In this document: positions 31,867-39,624 of the stretch, in pieces
How positions within the stretch are numbered: the first letter of the stretch is position 1
Layout of the letters: every line of letters starts with the position of its first letter
DNA from: Pectinophora gossypiella
Taxonomy: Eukaryota > Arthropoda > Insecta > Lepidoptera > Gelechiidae
Reading direction: 5' to 3'
Length of the DNA: 64,000 nt
Assembly: GCF_024362695.1 (NCBI RefSeq)
Contig: NC_065410.1
Location: forward strand, 2,042,001 to 2,106,000
Translations under genes and position numbers: made by a program
Notes under the pieces: generated by a model
What the model saw: only the letters and a program-made list of their open reading frames with translations
What the model was told of the DNA's origin: nothing
The model's database searches: none

Positions 31867-32424
31867 ATGTTTAGTGACGAAATTGGCAAAACAATGGGTT
31901 TACAACTTAGCCATTTCTTGAGGCGGGCAGTAATTAATAATTGTATGCCGGGGGCCTCCTATTTAGACATTTTAAAAAGAATAATTTCTTATAAATTCTC
32001 GAAAAATAGTACAATCATAATCTTGGCCGGTAGGAGAGGTAACGCGAACAAAGAACTACTTTCCCATTATATTTCCTTACTTAACAGCCTACCGAATGTA
32101 GAACAAGTGATTTTGTTTGCATTGCCTTTCAGCCAAAGTCAGCTTAATTCCGAAAATAAGTTTAGGCATGATCTAAACCTGACATTGCATACTTTAGTAT
32201 GCGATTATTATAATAAATTTCAGTTCATTGATACGAATTCCTATGTTAGGAATTTTTATTTGACCAAAGGTAGATATTACTATCTATCTAACTTTTACAA
32301 AAGACAAATAGCGAAGTCGCTATCCTTTTTTTTTACAATAGAATCAGCCAATTCGTTGGCTTTTAACGCGTCTGCTCCTATTGAGCAGCCTATTTTTATT
32401 TCTGACATTTGTAATTTAAATTAA
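31867..32424 (+). CDS. LINE ORF1 C-terminal part, SGNH-esterase-like (partial)
   Basis: The 185 codons from the first ATG look like the C-terminal esterase domain found in ORF1 of CR1-like elements. FSDEIGKTMG stands where a G-D-S-N nucleophile block is expected. GASYLDIL precedes a hydrophobic strand (TIIILAGRRGN) matching the block-III region, and ALPFSQSQ follows. The nucleophile Ser context and the Asn block are altered, so esterase activity is doubtful. The frame stays open upstream of this ATG to about 31782 (SSATGQAAPAPVN, an Ala/Pro linker). The ATG is therefore probably internal and the protein 5'-truncated. It lies directly ahead of ORF2. The likely role is RNA binding or chaperoning in the retrotransposition particle, known for ORF1 proteins in general. 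Confidence 0.6.
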   Translation: MFSDEIGKTMGLQLSHFLRRAVINNCMPGASYLDILKRIISYKFSKNSTIIILAGRRGNANKELLSHYISLLNSLPNVEQVILFALPFSQSQLNSENKFRHDLNLTLHTLVCDYYNKFQFIDTNSYVRNFYLTKGRYYYLSNFYKRQIAKSLSFFFTIESANSLAFNASAPIEQPIFISDICNLN

Positions 32425-32429
32425 ATTTA

Positions 32430-35333
32430 ATGACAACAGAGAAAAACTTTGGCTGTAGTAAGTTAAATGAGGACATATTAAATATAAAATGCAATAAGAA
32501 AAATACAAATGTAATCAACCTGGTACACCAAAACATACAAGGAATATTGGGCAAGGAACTTGAAATTGAACTTTTTTTAAACAGTAATTGTGTTGATATT
32601 ATGTGCGTAACTGAACATTGGCTAAAAAAACATGAGTTCGTTTGCTTCAATAATCACCAGGTTGCCAGCTCGTACAGCAGGGAGACGGCTATCCGTGGCG
32701 GTTCATTAATATTAGTACGTAATTGTTTAAAATATAAGGAACGAACGGATATTGTAAGTCTCTCAGTTGAGCGAACTGTTGAGCTAGCCTGTATTGAACT
32801 CAGCCGGCTTATTGTATTGAGCGTATACAGACCCCCCGCTTCATCTTATGATCTATTTGAGAAAGTTATTGATGAAGCATTATGCAAATTATGTAATAAA
32901 AGCAAACATGTTATCGTCTGCGGTGATTTTAATATTGATATTCTGGAAAATTGCTCATTAAGTACTACATTCAAATCTTTATTTCTGTGTTATAATCTTG
33001 TAAATCTTTTTTCAGAACCAACCCGAATCACGTCACAGTCCGCGAAATGTATCGATAATATTTTTAGTAACTTAGAACCTTGTGATAAATTAATAATTAA
33101 TAAATTAAAGTCAGATCACTGTGGTCAACAAATATCTTTCAACTTATTTGTTGACCGCTCACTGAAAAAGGATGTTACATGCAATCCCATATCAAGTAGT
33201 CGTTTAGAACAATTCAAAGATAATATGTCAAACAAATTACCAGAACTTCCTTACTGTGATGACCCAAATTTGTTATATAACTCCCTATTTAATCTAACAA
33301 AATCGGAATTTAATAAAGTATTTAAGGCAAAAACAATTAAGAAAGCAGACACACCAATTTTTAGTGACTGGGCGACGGTAGGAATTTATAAGAGTAGAAA
33401 CAGGTTGTATGAACTTTACGAAGAAAGAACATACAATCATAGCGTAGCTTTTCACGACTATGTAAAACAGTATTCAAAAGTTTTCAAACGTGTTTGTGTT
33501 ACCGCGAAGGCAATGTTTGTTAGCAGTAAAATTAAAGGTAGCTCAGATATTATTAAAATGACTTGGAAAGTTATTAATAGCGAAACTGGGAAAGTCAAAG
33601 CACGCGATCTCGAGTATCAATTACAAATTGACGGTAAACTACTCACAAATGATAAGCAAGTTGCTGAAGCTTTTGAAAAATTCTTTACTGAAATTCCATT
33701 TTCGACTACCAAGGACTTGAAGTCATCTCCTGCACTCGCTCAATCACTTGTAAGGGAGCACATAGATACGTCCAAAGTAGATAAACTAACATTTACACAC
33801 GTGAGTCCTAGGGACGTCTTAAGAGCTTTTAAATCTTTAGAAATCAAAAAGACTGCAGATCTTCATGGTCTCTCTGTTAAAGTCATTAACTCCGTGATTG
33901 ATTGCATAGCTCCCTATCTATCATGTATATTTAATAAATGTGTAGACAATGGTGTGTTTCCAGATTTAATGAAGCACAGTAAAGTCATTCCATTGTTTAA
34001 AGCTGGTAGTACTTCTGACCCTACTAATTTTAGACCAATATCTATACTACCCACGCTTAGTAAAATATTTGAAAAAATTTTATTACTGCAATTACTTCAA
34101 CATTTCAATTTAAACAATTTAATGTCTAATAAACAATTTGGTTTCACAAAGGGTCGCTCAACAACCGATGCTGGTGTTGAGTTAATAAATCATGTTTTTC
34201 AGGCTTGGGAGGAGTCCAAAGATGCTATTGGTGTCTTTTGCGACCTTTCCAAAGCCTTCGATTGCGTTTGTCATGATATCTTGATCGCGAAACTTCGTCA
34301 CTATGGAATAACTGACAATGCCATCGCTCTTTTGGAGTCATACCTTAGTGGCCGCGTTCAGAGGGTTGATGTGCATGGCTCCAGATCGTGTGGATCTAAC
34401 GTCACTATAGGCGTCCCGCAGGGCTCAATTCTAGGTCCATTTCTATTCCTAGTTTACATAAACGACCTACCTAGTCTTGTAAAACATGAGGTGGTGCTGT
34501 TTGCAGATGATACCTCCTTACTTTTTAAAGTAAAGAGACGACAAGATTCCTTTGACGATGTAAACAACGCCATTTCAGAGGTAGTGGATTGGTTTACTGT
34601 AAACAACCTGCTACTTAATGAAAATAAAACAAAATATGTTTATTTTACGTTATCGAATGTTAGTAGGCCCCTCGATTCTATTATTGTAAAAAATAAGGAA
34701 TTGGACCTCACGGATACTGCTGTATTTTTGGGAATTACTTTGGACGCTAAGTTGCAATGGAGTCCTCATATTGATAAGTTGTCCAAAAGGCTCAGCTCAG
34801 CAGCATTCGCGGTCAAAAAAATTCGTTTAATAACCGATGTAGAAACCGCGCGATTAGTTTATTTTGCCTACTTCCACAGTCTAATGTCGTACGGCATCTT
34901 GCTGTGGGGTCATGCTGCAGATATGAACAGCATTTTTGTTCTGCAAAAGCGAGCCATTCGGGCGATTTACAAATTGGGACCCAAGATGTCACTTAGAAAT
35001 AAATTTAAAGAAATTAATATTTTAACTTTGGCATCACAATATATCTTTGAAAACTTAATATATGTAAAAAAACATATAGGATTATTTGCAAAAAATAGCG
35101 ATCGGCACATTGTTAATACCAGGAACAAAAATAAACTTGCTTTACAAGTCAGTCGATTACATAAGATTACTAAATCTTTTAAGGGGCAATGTATACGTTT
35201 TTACAATAAGATTCCCATTGACATTCAGAATTTGCCTTTCAACTGTTTTAAGACAGTAGTTAAACAAAAACTTTACAAAAAAGGTTATTATAAAGTTAGT
35301 GATTATTTAGAAGATATGAATGCATGGGATTAA
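32430..35333 (+). CDS. LINE ORF2: AP-endonuclease and reverse transcriptase
   Basis: A complete 967-residue protein that nicks target DNA and copies the element RNA there. The N-terminal exonuclease/endonuclease/phosphatase domain (about residues 25-240) shows LVHQNIQGI, VTEHWL, VYRPPAS, CGDFNIDI and the terminal SDHCG. The RT domain (about 490-760) shows FRPISILPTLSKIFEK, KQFGFTKGRSTTDA, CDLSKAFDCVCHDIL with the first catalytic Asp, GVPQGSILGPFLFLVYINDL and the catalytic FADDTSLL. The C-terminal part has FLGITLDAKLQWSPHI and SYGILLWGH, as in Jockey/CR1 relatives. There are no stops or frameshifts, and the length is normal for the group. The start ATG lies 6 nt after the ORF1 stop. Clade assignment is by motif reading only. 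Confidence 0.9.
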   Translation: MTTEKNFGCSKLNEDILNIKCNKKNTNVINLVHQNIQGILGKELEIELFLNSNCVDIMCVTEHWLKKHEFVCFNNHQVASSYSRETAIRGGSLILVRNCLKYKERTDIVSLSVERTVELACIELSRLIVLSVYRPPASSYDLFEKVIDEALCKLCNKSKHVIVCGDFNIDILENCSLSTTFKSLFLCYNLVNLFSEPTRITSQSAKCIDNIFSNLEPCDKLIINKLKSDHCGQQISFNLFVDRSLKKDVTCNPISSSRLEQFKDNMSNKLPELPYCDDPNLLYNSLFNLTKSEFNKVFKAKTIKKADTPIFSDWATVGIYKSRNRLYELYEERTYNHSVAFHDYVKQYSKVFKRVCVTAKAMFVSSKIKGSSDIIKMTWKVINSETGKVKARDLEYQLQIDGKLLTNDKQVAEAFEKFFTEIPFSTTKDLKSSPALAQSLVREHIDTSKVDKLTFTHVSPRDVLRAFKSLEIKKTADLHGLSVKVINSVIDCIAPYLSCIFNKCVDNGVFPDLMKHSKVIPLFKAGSTSDPTNFRPISILPTLSKIFEKILLLQLLQHFNLNNLMSNKQFGFTKGRSTTDAGVELINHVFQAWEESKDAIGVFCDLSKAFDCVCHDILIAKLRHYGITDNAIALLESYLSGRVQRVDVHGSRSCGSNVTIGVPQGSILGPFLFLVYINDLPSLVKHEVVLFADDTSLLFKVKRRQDSFDDVNNAISEVVDWFTVNNLLLNENKTKYVYFTLSNVSRPLDSIIVKNKELDLTDTAVFLGITLDAKLQWSPHIDKLSKRLSSAAFAVKKIRLITDVETARLVYFAYFHSLMSYGILLWGHAADMNSIFVLQKRAIRAIYKLGPKMSLRNKFKEINILTLASQYIFENLIYVKKHIGLFAKNSDRHIVNTRNKNKLALQVSRLHKITKSFKGQCIRFYNKIPIDIQNLPFNCFKTVVKQKLYKKGYYKVSDYLEDMNAWD

Positions 35334-35602
35334 CTGTCTGAGAACTGATATTAGGCAGCTAAATTACTCAATTGTATACCAATATTTTATGTTTTATGTT
35401 TATTTTTATTTTTTTAAAGAACGTCTAGGGCCCTGTGCCGAGGTTTTTCTTGCAGCTTCTTTTCCCCGGCTATACAGGTTGTGAGAAGCTGCAGTAGTTT
35501 TAGGCGGATGAGACGTTCGTTATGTAAAATTGACGATTCAAAGTGTAACTATGTTACCTACTGAATAAAGATATTTTTGAATTTGAATTTGAATTTGAAT
35601 AC
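35334..35602 (+). other. LINE 3' UTR and (GAATTT)n tail
   Basis: Contains AGGGCCCTGTGCCGAGG, GCTTCTTTTCCCCGGCTATA and TTGACGATTCAAAGTGTAAC, then AATAAAG and the tail. The same landmarks at 12461-12788 allow the two copies to be aligned. A short terminal repeat rather than poly(A) is usual in CR1/L2-like elements. Confidence 0.8.
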
Positions 35603-35689
35603 TAAATTACTGATTGGATACTAAATTAACGATGAACTTTTTATAAGAACTTTCATGCAATGCGTTGGTTGGTCATCGCCAGCATTATC

Positions 35690-36015
35690 CCGTTTCTTCA
35701 CCGGGCCCGCTTACCTAACCTGAAAGTTTGACAGGTCCGGTTTTAACAGAAGCGACTGCCTATCTGACCTTCCAACCCGCGAAAGGAAAATCAGCCTGAT
35801 ACAGGTTACGTCTCATACCTCCGAAAATGCATTAATCGGAAATGTGGGTTACTTCACAATGTTTTTCTTCACTGCTGAGCACGTGATAATAATTTATGAT
35901 CCAAACATTAATTCGAAAACAAATTCGACAATCATTGGTTTAGGCCTGTCCTAGATTCGCACCTGCGACCTCAAAGTGAGAGGCAAGCGTTCTACCAACT
36001 GGGCCACCACGAATC
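35690..36015 (-). mobile_element. SINE A, nearly complete, minus strand
   Basis: Inverse of 27807-28075, from the tail (GCATTATCCCGTTTCTTCAC) through CTTCCAACCCGCGAAAGGAA and TGATCCAAACATTAATTCG to the head (GATTCGCACCTGCGACCTCA; CTACCAACTGGGCCACCACG). Confidence 0.7.
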
Positions 36016-36037
36016 TACGCTATATTATGTTATCATT

Positions 36038-36057
36038 CTTTGGCGGCGCCGCCAAAG
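36038..36057. repeat. 20-bp perfect GC-rich palindrome
   Basis: CTTTGGCGGC followed by its exact inverse, in otherwise AT-rich DNA. The surrounding 36030-36260 segment is GC-richer and unassigned; a 67-codon minus frame across it has no motif. Confidence 0.8.
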
Positions 36058-36302
36058 GATGTTTTCGGGGTACCGAACTGAGCATAGTACCCCGCTAGCC
36101 ACAAGTTGGTAGTGTGACTAGGGATCGACGATCCAACAGTGTTGTGTTGGAAGTTGTATATATGCGTCTTGCCGTGTAAACTTCGATACCGCGTTTCACG
36201 ACCGCTTGAAGACTGCATTATTGAATGTGGCGCCATCTGTTACATGTGAGCGGAACTAGGTGGCCAACTAGTTGGGTCCGCTACAATTCAATACGTCGTA
36301 TT

Positions 36303-36352
36303 ATTACAATACAATACAAATACACTTTATTGCACCAAACTAAAAAGAAATA
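36303..36352 (-). repeat. Retroelement tail, (ATACA)n
   Basis: ACAATACAATACAAATACAC then TTTATTGCACCAAAC, the inverse of the tail at 6090-6121. Confidence 0.5.
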
Positions 36353-36384
<32 letters not shown>

Positions 36385-36385
36385 A

Positions 36386-36440
36386 CTAGATGGTGCTAAG
36401 TGCGCTCGCTGCTAAAGCAGCTTCGCGGGCGTTGTATGTG
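36386..36440 (-). mobile_element. Helitron 3' terminus, minus strand
   Basis: Read on the minus strand the sequence forms a hairpin (GCTGCTTTAGCAGC), then GAGCGCACTTAGCACCATCTAG, directly before T (A at 36385 on plus). Hairpin plus CTAG before T is a Helitron 3' end. The TA repeat at 36359-36385 is the flank. The 5' end would lie to the right but was not located. The tandem exon-like array therefore could sit inside this element. Confidence 0.65.
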
Positions 36441-36539
36441 GATTGACGTTTTCGTATAGTTTGTTTCGCATCACAGATTTGTAATAACTATTAAGACAGA
36501 CACAAAAAGAAATAAAAAAAATGTGTAGGATATTGTTAG

Positions 36540-36545
36540 TTTATT
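36540..36545 (-). promoter_or_regulatory. Polyadenylation signal AATAAA for the terminal exon
   Basis: AATAAA on the minus strand, 82 nt past the TAA stop of the candidate terminal exon 36627-36737. Such hexamers are frequent in AT-rich DNA. Confidence 0.35.
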
Positions 36546-36626
36546 TTTTGTTATAAAAAAAATAAAAATATAACATTATATTCTCTCTCTCTCCCTTGCA
36601 TTGTTCTCATATGGTGGTGGGGTCTT

Positions 36627-36737
36627 TTATCCGAGTCTTTTCCTTCCACTTCGCTCTGTTGGACGTATCGTCTGCGGAAACATTGCAGGAACAAAGATCT
36701 TTTTTGATGACATCTGCTTCTTTGTCTTCTGTATTTC
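36627..36737 (-). CDS. Candidate terminal exon after tandem exon-like modules
   Basis: An acceptor-like TTTGTAACAG precedes GAAATACAGAAG, the same start as the seven modules upstream (GAAATGCAGA). Read in the same phase (0), 36 codons run to TAA. They are basic and end EIQKTKKQMSSKK ... TERSGRKRLG. Unlike the modules it has no donor at its 3' end, and it is followed by AATAAA. This fits a last exon of a minus-strand gene. I do not recognise the peptide. The upstream start of any such gene was not found, and most modules have stops, so it may be a pseudogene or a non-coding transcript. Confidence 0.35.
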   Translation of the reverse strand, partial: EIQKTKKQMSSKKIFVPAMFPQTIRPTERSGRKRLG

Positions 36738-37784
36738 CTGTTACAAATAAAATAATATTAATTTATTTATAATAACGTATATTTATAATAACGTATAGAT
36801 ATAATATCCTTTTCTTAGTCGATAGCGATACGTTTTTGGCAAAGTGGTCGTGGTCGTCATGTAACGTACCTAGATTCTTGTCACTATTGATTGCTGGCTG
36901 TCACACTGCTGCATTCATTGAAGAAGCTACCGACATCAGGCTTGGTTGATATAATACTATTGTATTAATATTGTATTAATAATCTCCTACGCAGTTTTTT
37001 GCCTTCTGCATTTCCTATAAATAAAATATATATTAAATATTATATATAATTTCTTTTCCTTGGTCGATAGCGATACGTCTTTGCCAAAATAGTCGTGGTC
37101 GTCATGTAACGTACCTCGATATCTTGTAACTTTTGATTGCTGGCTGTCACACTGCTGCGTGCATTGAAGGACTTCAGGCTTGGTCGATTTTATTCTATTG
37201 CAATCATAATCTCCTACACAGTTTATTGCACTCTGCATTTCCTGTGAATAAAATATATATTACATTTTTTTTCCTTAGTCTATAGCGATACGTTTATGCC
37301 AAAGTGGTCGTGATCGTCATGTAACGTACCTCGACATCTTGTTACTTTTGATTGCTGGCTGTCACACTGCTGCATTCTTTGAATGAGCGGCCAACATCAG
37401 GCTTGGTTTATATAATACTATTGTATTAATGATCTCCTACGCAGTTTTTTGCCTTCTGCATTTCCTGTAAATAAAATATATAATTAAATATTATATGTAA
37501 TTTATTTTCCTTAGTCGATAGTAATACGTTTTTGCCAAAATAGTTGTGGTCGTCATGTAACGTACCTCGATATCTTGTTACTTTTGATTGCTGGCTGTCA
37601 CACTGCTGCATTCATTAAAGGAGCTGGCAACATCAGGTTTGGTTTATATAATACTTTTGTATTAATGATCTCCTACGCAGTTTTTTGCCTTCTGCATTTC
37701 CTGTAAATAAAATATATAATTTATTTTCCTTAGTCGATAGCGATACGTTTTTGCCAAAATAGTCGTGGTCGTCATGAAACGTAC

Positions 37785-37919
37785 CTCGATATTTTGTAAC
37801 TTTTGATTGTTGGCTGTCACACTGCTGCATTCATTGAAGGGGCTGCTGACTTCAGGCTTGGTCGATTTTATTCTATTGCAATCATGAACTCCTACACAGT
37901 TTATTGCCATCTGCATTTC
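37785..37919 (-). CDS. Exon-like module, 45 codons open (phase 0-0)
   Basis: Begins EMQMAINCVGVHDCNRIK, continues with KPEVSSPFNECSSV and ends QNIE directly before GTACGT. Three Cys residues are shared with the next open module. Length divisible by three with both borders in phase 0 means copies could be added or skipped without frame loss. No known domain was recognised. Confidence 0.3.
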
Positions 37920-38007
37920 CTGTAAATAAAATATATATTATAATTTTTTTCCTTAGTCTATAGCGATACGTTTTTGCCAAAATAGTCGTGGTCGTCATGA
38001 AACGTAC

Positions 38008-38142
38008 CTCGATATCTTGTAACTTTTGATTGCTGGCTGTCACACTGCTGCATTCATTGAAGGGGCTGCTGACTTCAGGCTTGGTCGATTTTATTCTATT
38101 GCAATCATGAACTCCTACACAGTTTATTGCCATCTGCATTTC
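38008..38142 (-). CDS. Exon-like module, 45 codons open (phase 0-0)
   Basis: Nearly the same peptide as 37785-37919, differing in a few residues near the end (TASNQKLQDIE). The acceptor is TTTATTTACAG and the donor GAG|GTACGTTTC. The conservation between the two open modules, against the stop-carrying ones, is what would be tested for selection. Confidence 0.3.
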
Positions 38143-38355
38143 CTGTAAATAAAATATATATATATTTTTTCCTTAGTCTATAGCGATACGTTTTTGCCAA
38201 AGTGGTCGTGATCGTCATTTAACGTACCTCGATATCTTGTTACTTTTGATTGCTAGCTGTCACACTGCTGCATTCATTGAAATAGCGGCCAACATCAGGC
38301 TTGGTAGTACTATTGTATTAAAATCTCCTACGCAGTTTTTAGCATTGTGCATTTC

Positions 38356-38684
38356 CTGTTAAAAAAAATAATGTTAATTTATATATATTAACTTTTATTT
38401 ATAAATATATACATATATATATTAGGTGATTTCCAAACTACCCAGGAGGTACACCCAGTAGCTCGCTTTTTTTCATGTGGTTCCCCCGCTAATCGAGGCC
38501 GCATCCACCTACTTATATGAGAAGTAGGTTCTATCTAATGAGTTAGCAATAGTCATTCAATAAGCAGAGAAATGTGAAAGAAAAAGCAATTTTTAGCTAA
38601 GGAATTTAAAATAAAAAGCAATTTTCAGCAATTAGCATGCAATAAGCAAAGCAATTACTCAGTAATTGTCAAACATAAGCGAGT
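38356..38684. other. No supported gene
   Basis: Starts with TA-rich sequence. A GC-richer segment at about 38440-38510 (CTACCCAGGAGGTACACCC) is unassigned. AGCAATT-type words recur near 38585-38660. Confidence 0.4.
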
Positions 38685-39465
38685 TGTATAATTTAAAGAT
38701 ATTATTGACAATAACAAACACGTACCGAGTTTGTTAATAGTTACATTGAGTTGTCATCGCTAAGTTGACCAAATTATTAGTACAGGTTATCACATTCACT
38801 AAATGAAAATATGTGTTTTTATCAATTGTAACAATGCTTGCATGACCTAACCAACCGTTGGTGTTGTGGACGCCAATCTTCAAGAGACAAGTGGACGGGT
38901 GTGAGGAAAACTGGCAAGATGAACACGTCGGTGTGGGTGCGACTGGTGCACGGGAGAGAAGTGGAGCTAGTTGGCAGATGGAATTAGGCATCACTCTCTT
39001 GCTTCAGTTAAGTTCCTCTCAGATCAGGTGGGTTGTCGCATGGATGAACATCGCATGGGTTGGAGTAATTCGGAGTAGAACTGTCCATGTTGTTCCCTTC
39101 ATCGTAGGCACTTCAGTGGACTGTGGATCGATCAACAATAGTTACGTGAGTTGGCTGTCAAACCGATATGACGTGCCAGCCGAATCTAGCGACCAGGTAT
39201 GCAGGGGATGGAGGTATCCTGTGGAATAATCATATCAGCAAAGGTGAAAATGTCGGTTGGGAGTGAAATGGAGGGAGAAGGAGAGCTGCAGTCAGCGGTC
39301 ACGATCTTGCTGTAAATAGACTACATGCTCAGTTTACGTGTAGTTGTAACTGTTCGAAGTTAATTGAAAACGATCGATATGCAAATTCCTGTTTAATGAA
39401 ACGTTTAGAAGTAATAAATGAACAGGCAGGTGTTTTTTCGGTATTTAAACGCTAAGACCGTTGTT
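38685..39465 (-). repeat. Inverted arm A (related to 44700-45420)
   Basis: Read on the minus strand, it matches arm B at many points in order: TTAGCG, AACTTCGAACA, ATTCCACAGGATAC, GACAGTTCTACTCC, TGATCTGAG, CCAGCTCCACTTC-like and ATTCAATGTAAC-like segments. Neither arm has an intact shared reading frame. The plus-strand 123-codon frame 38858-39229 is not conserved in arm B. A donor-like CTCG|GTACGTG at about 38723 ends the arm, upstream of the exon modules on the same strand. It may be a duplicated 5' gene region or a decayed transposon end. Confidence 0.65.
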
Positions 39466-39624
39466 TGTTTATTGATTAGCAGTGGTATGATGAATTCTTG
39501 GATACTGATGAATGCTAATAAGCTAAGTATTTAAAACAAAATCACATTCAGAAGCATTAAAAACACATTAAATTAAAGAACGAAATAATACCGTATGAAA
39601 TATTATTTAATATAATATAAAGGA

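Larger units (their letters stand above)
31780..35602 (+). mobile_element. 5'-truncated non-LTR retrotransposon, Jockey/CR1-like
   Basis: About 3.8 kb holding the end of ORF1, a complete ORF2, a 3' UTR with AATAAAGATATTTTTG and a short (GAATTT)n tail at about 35578-35602. There are no LTRs. ORF1 ends and ORF2 starts 6 nt apart, suggesting stop-restart translation. ORF2 is uninterrupted over 967 codons, so the copy is young. The 5' limit is inferred from where ORF1-like coding fades, and a target duplication was not found. A shorter relative is at 12461-12788. Confidence 0.85.
36870..38355 (-). repeat. Seven tandem exon-like modules with conserved splice sites
   Basis: On the minus strand each module starts after an ACAG- or ATAG-type acceptor with GAAATGCA and ends at a donor, usually ATCGAG|GTACGT. 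Modules (exon part): 36870-37014, 37115-37241, 37330-37464, 37566-37700, 37785-37919, 38008-38142, 38228-38355. Four are exactly 135 nt. The spacers (about 65-120 nt) resemble short introns with AT-rich tracts. Periods are 215-245 bp. Two modules are fully open in phase 0, one is open but 127 nt long, and the rest contain stops. Confidence 0.7.

Noticed and set aside
36359..36385. TA-rich run as an origin or matrix element
   Set aside because: A simple (TA)n microsatellite next to the Helitron end is enough to explain it.
38858..39229. 123-codon plus-strand frame
   Set aside because: It lies antisense in inverted arm A, and the corresponding sequence in arm B does not preserve the frame; no motif was seen.
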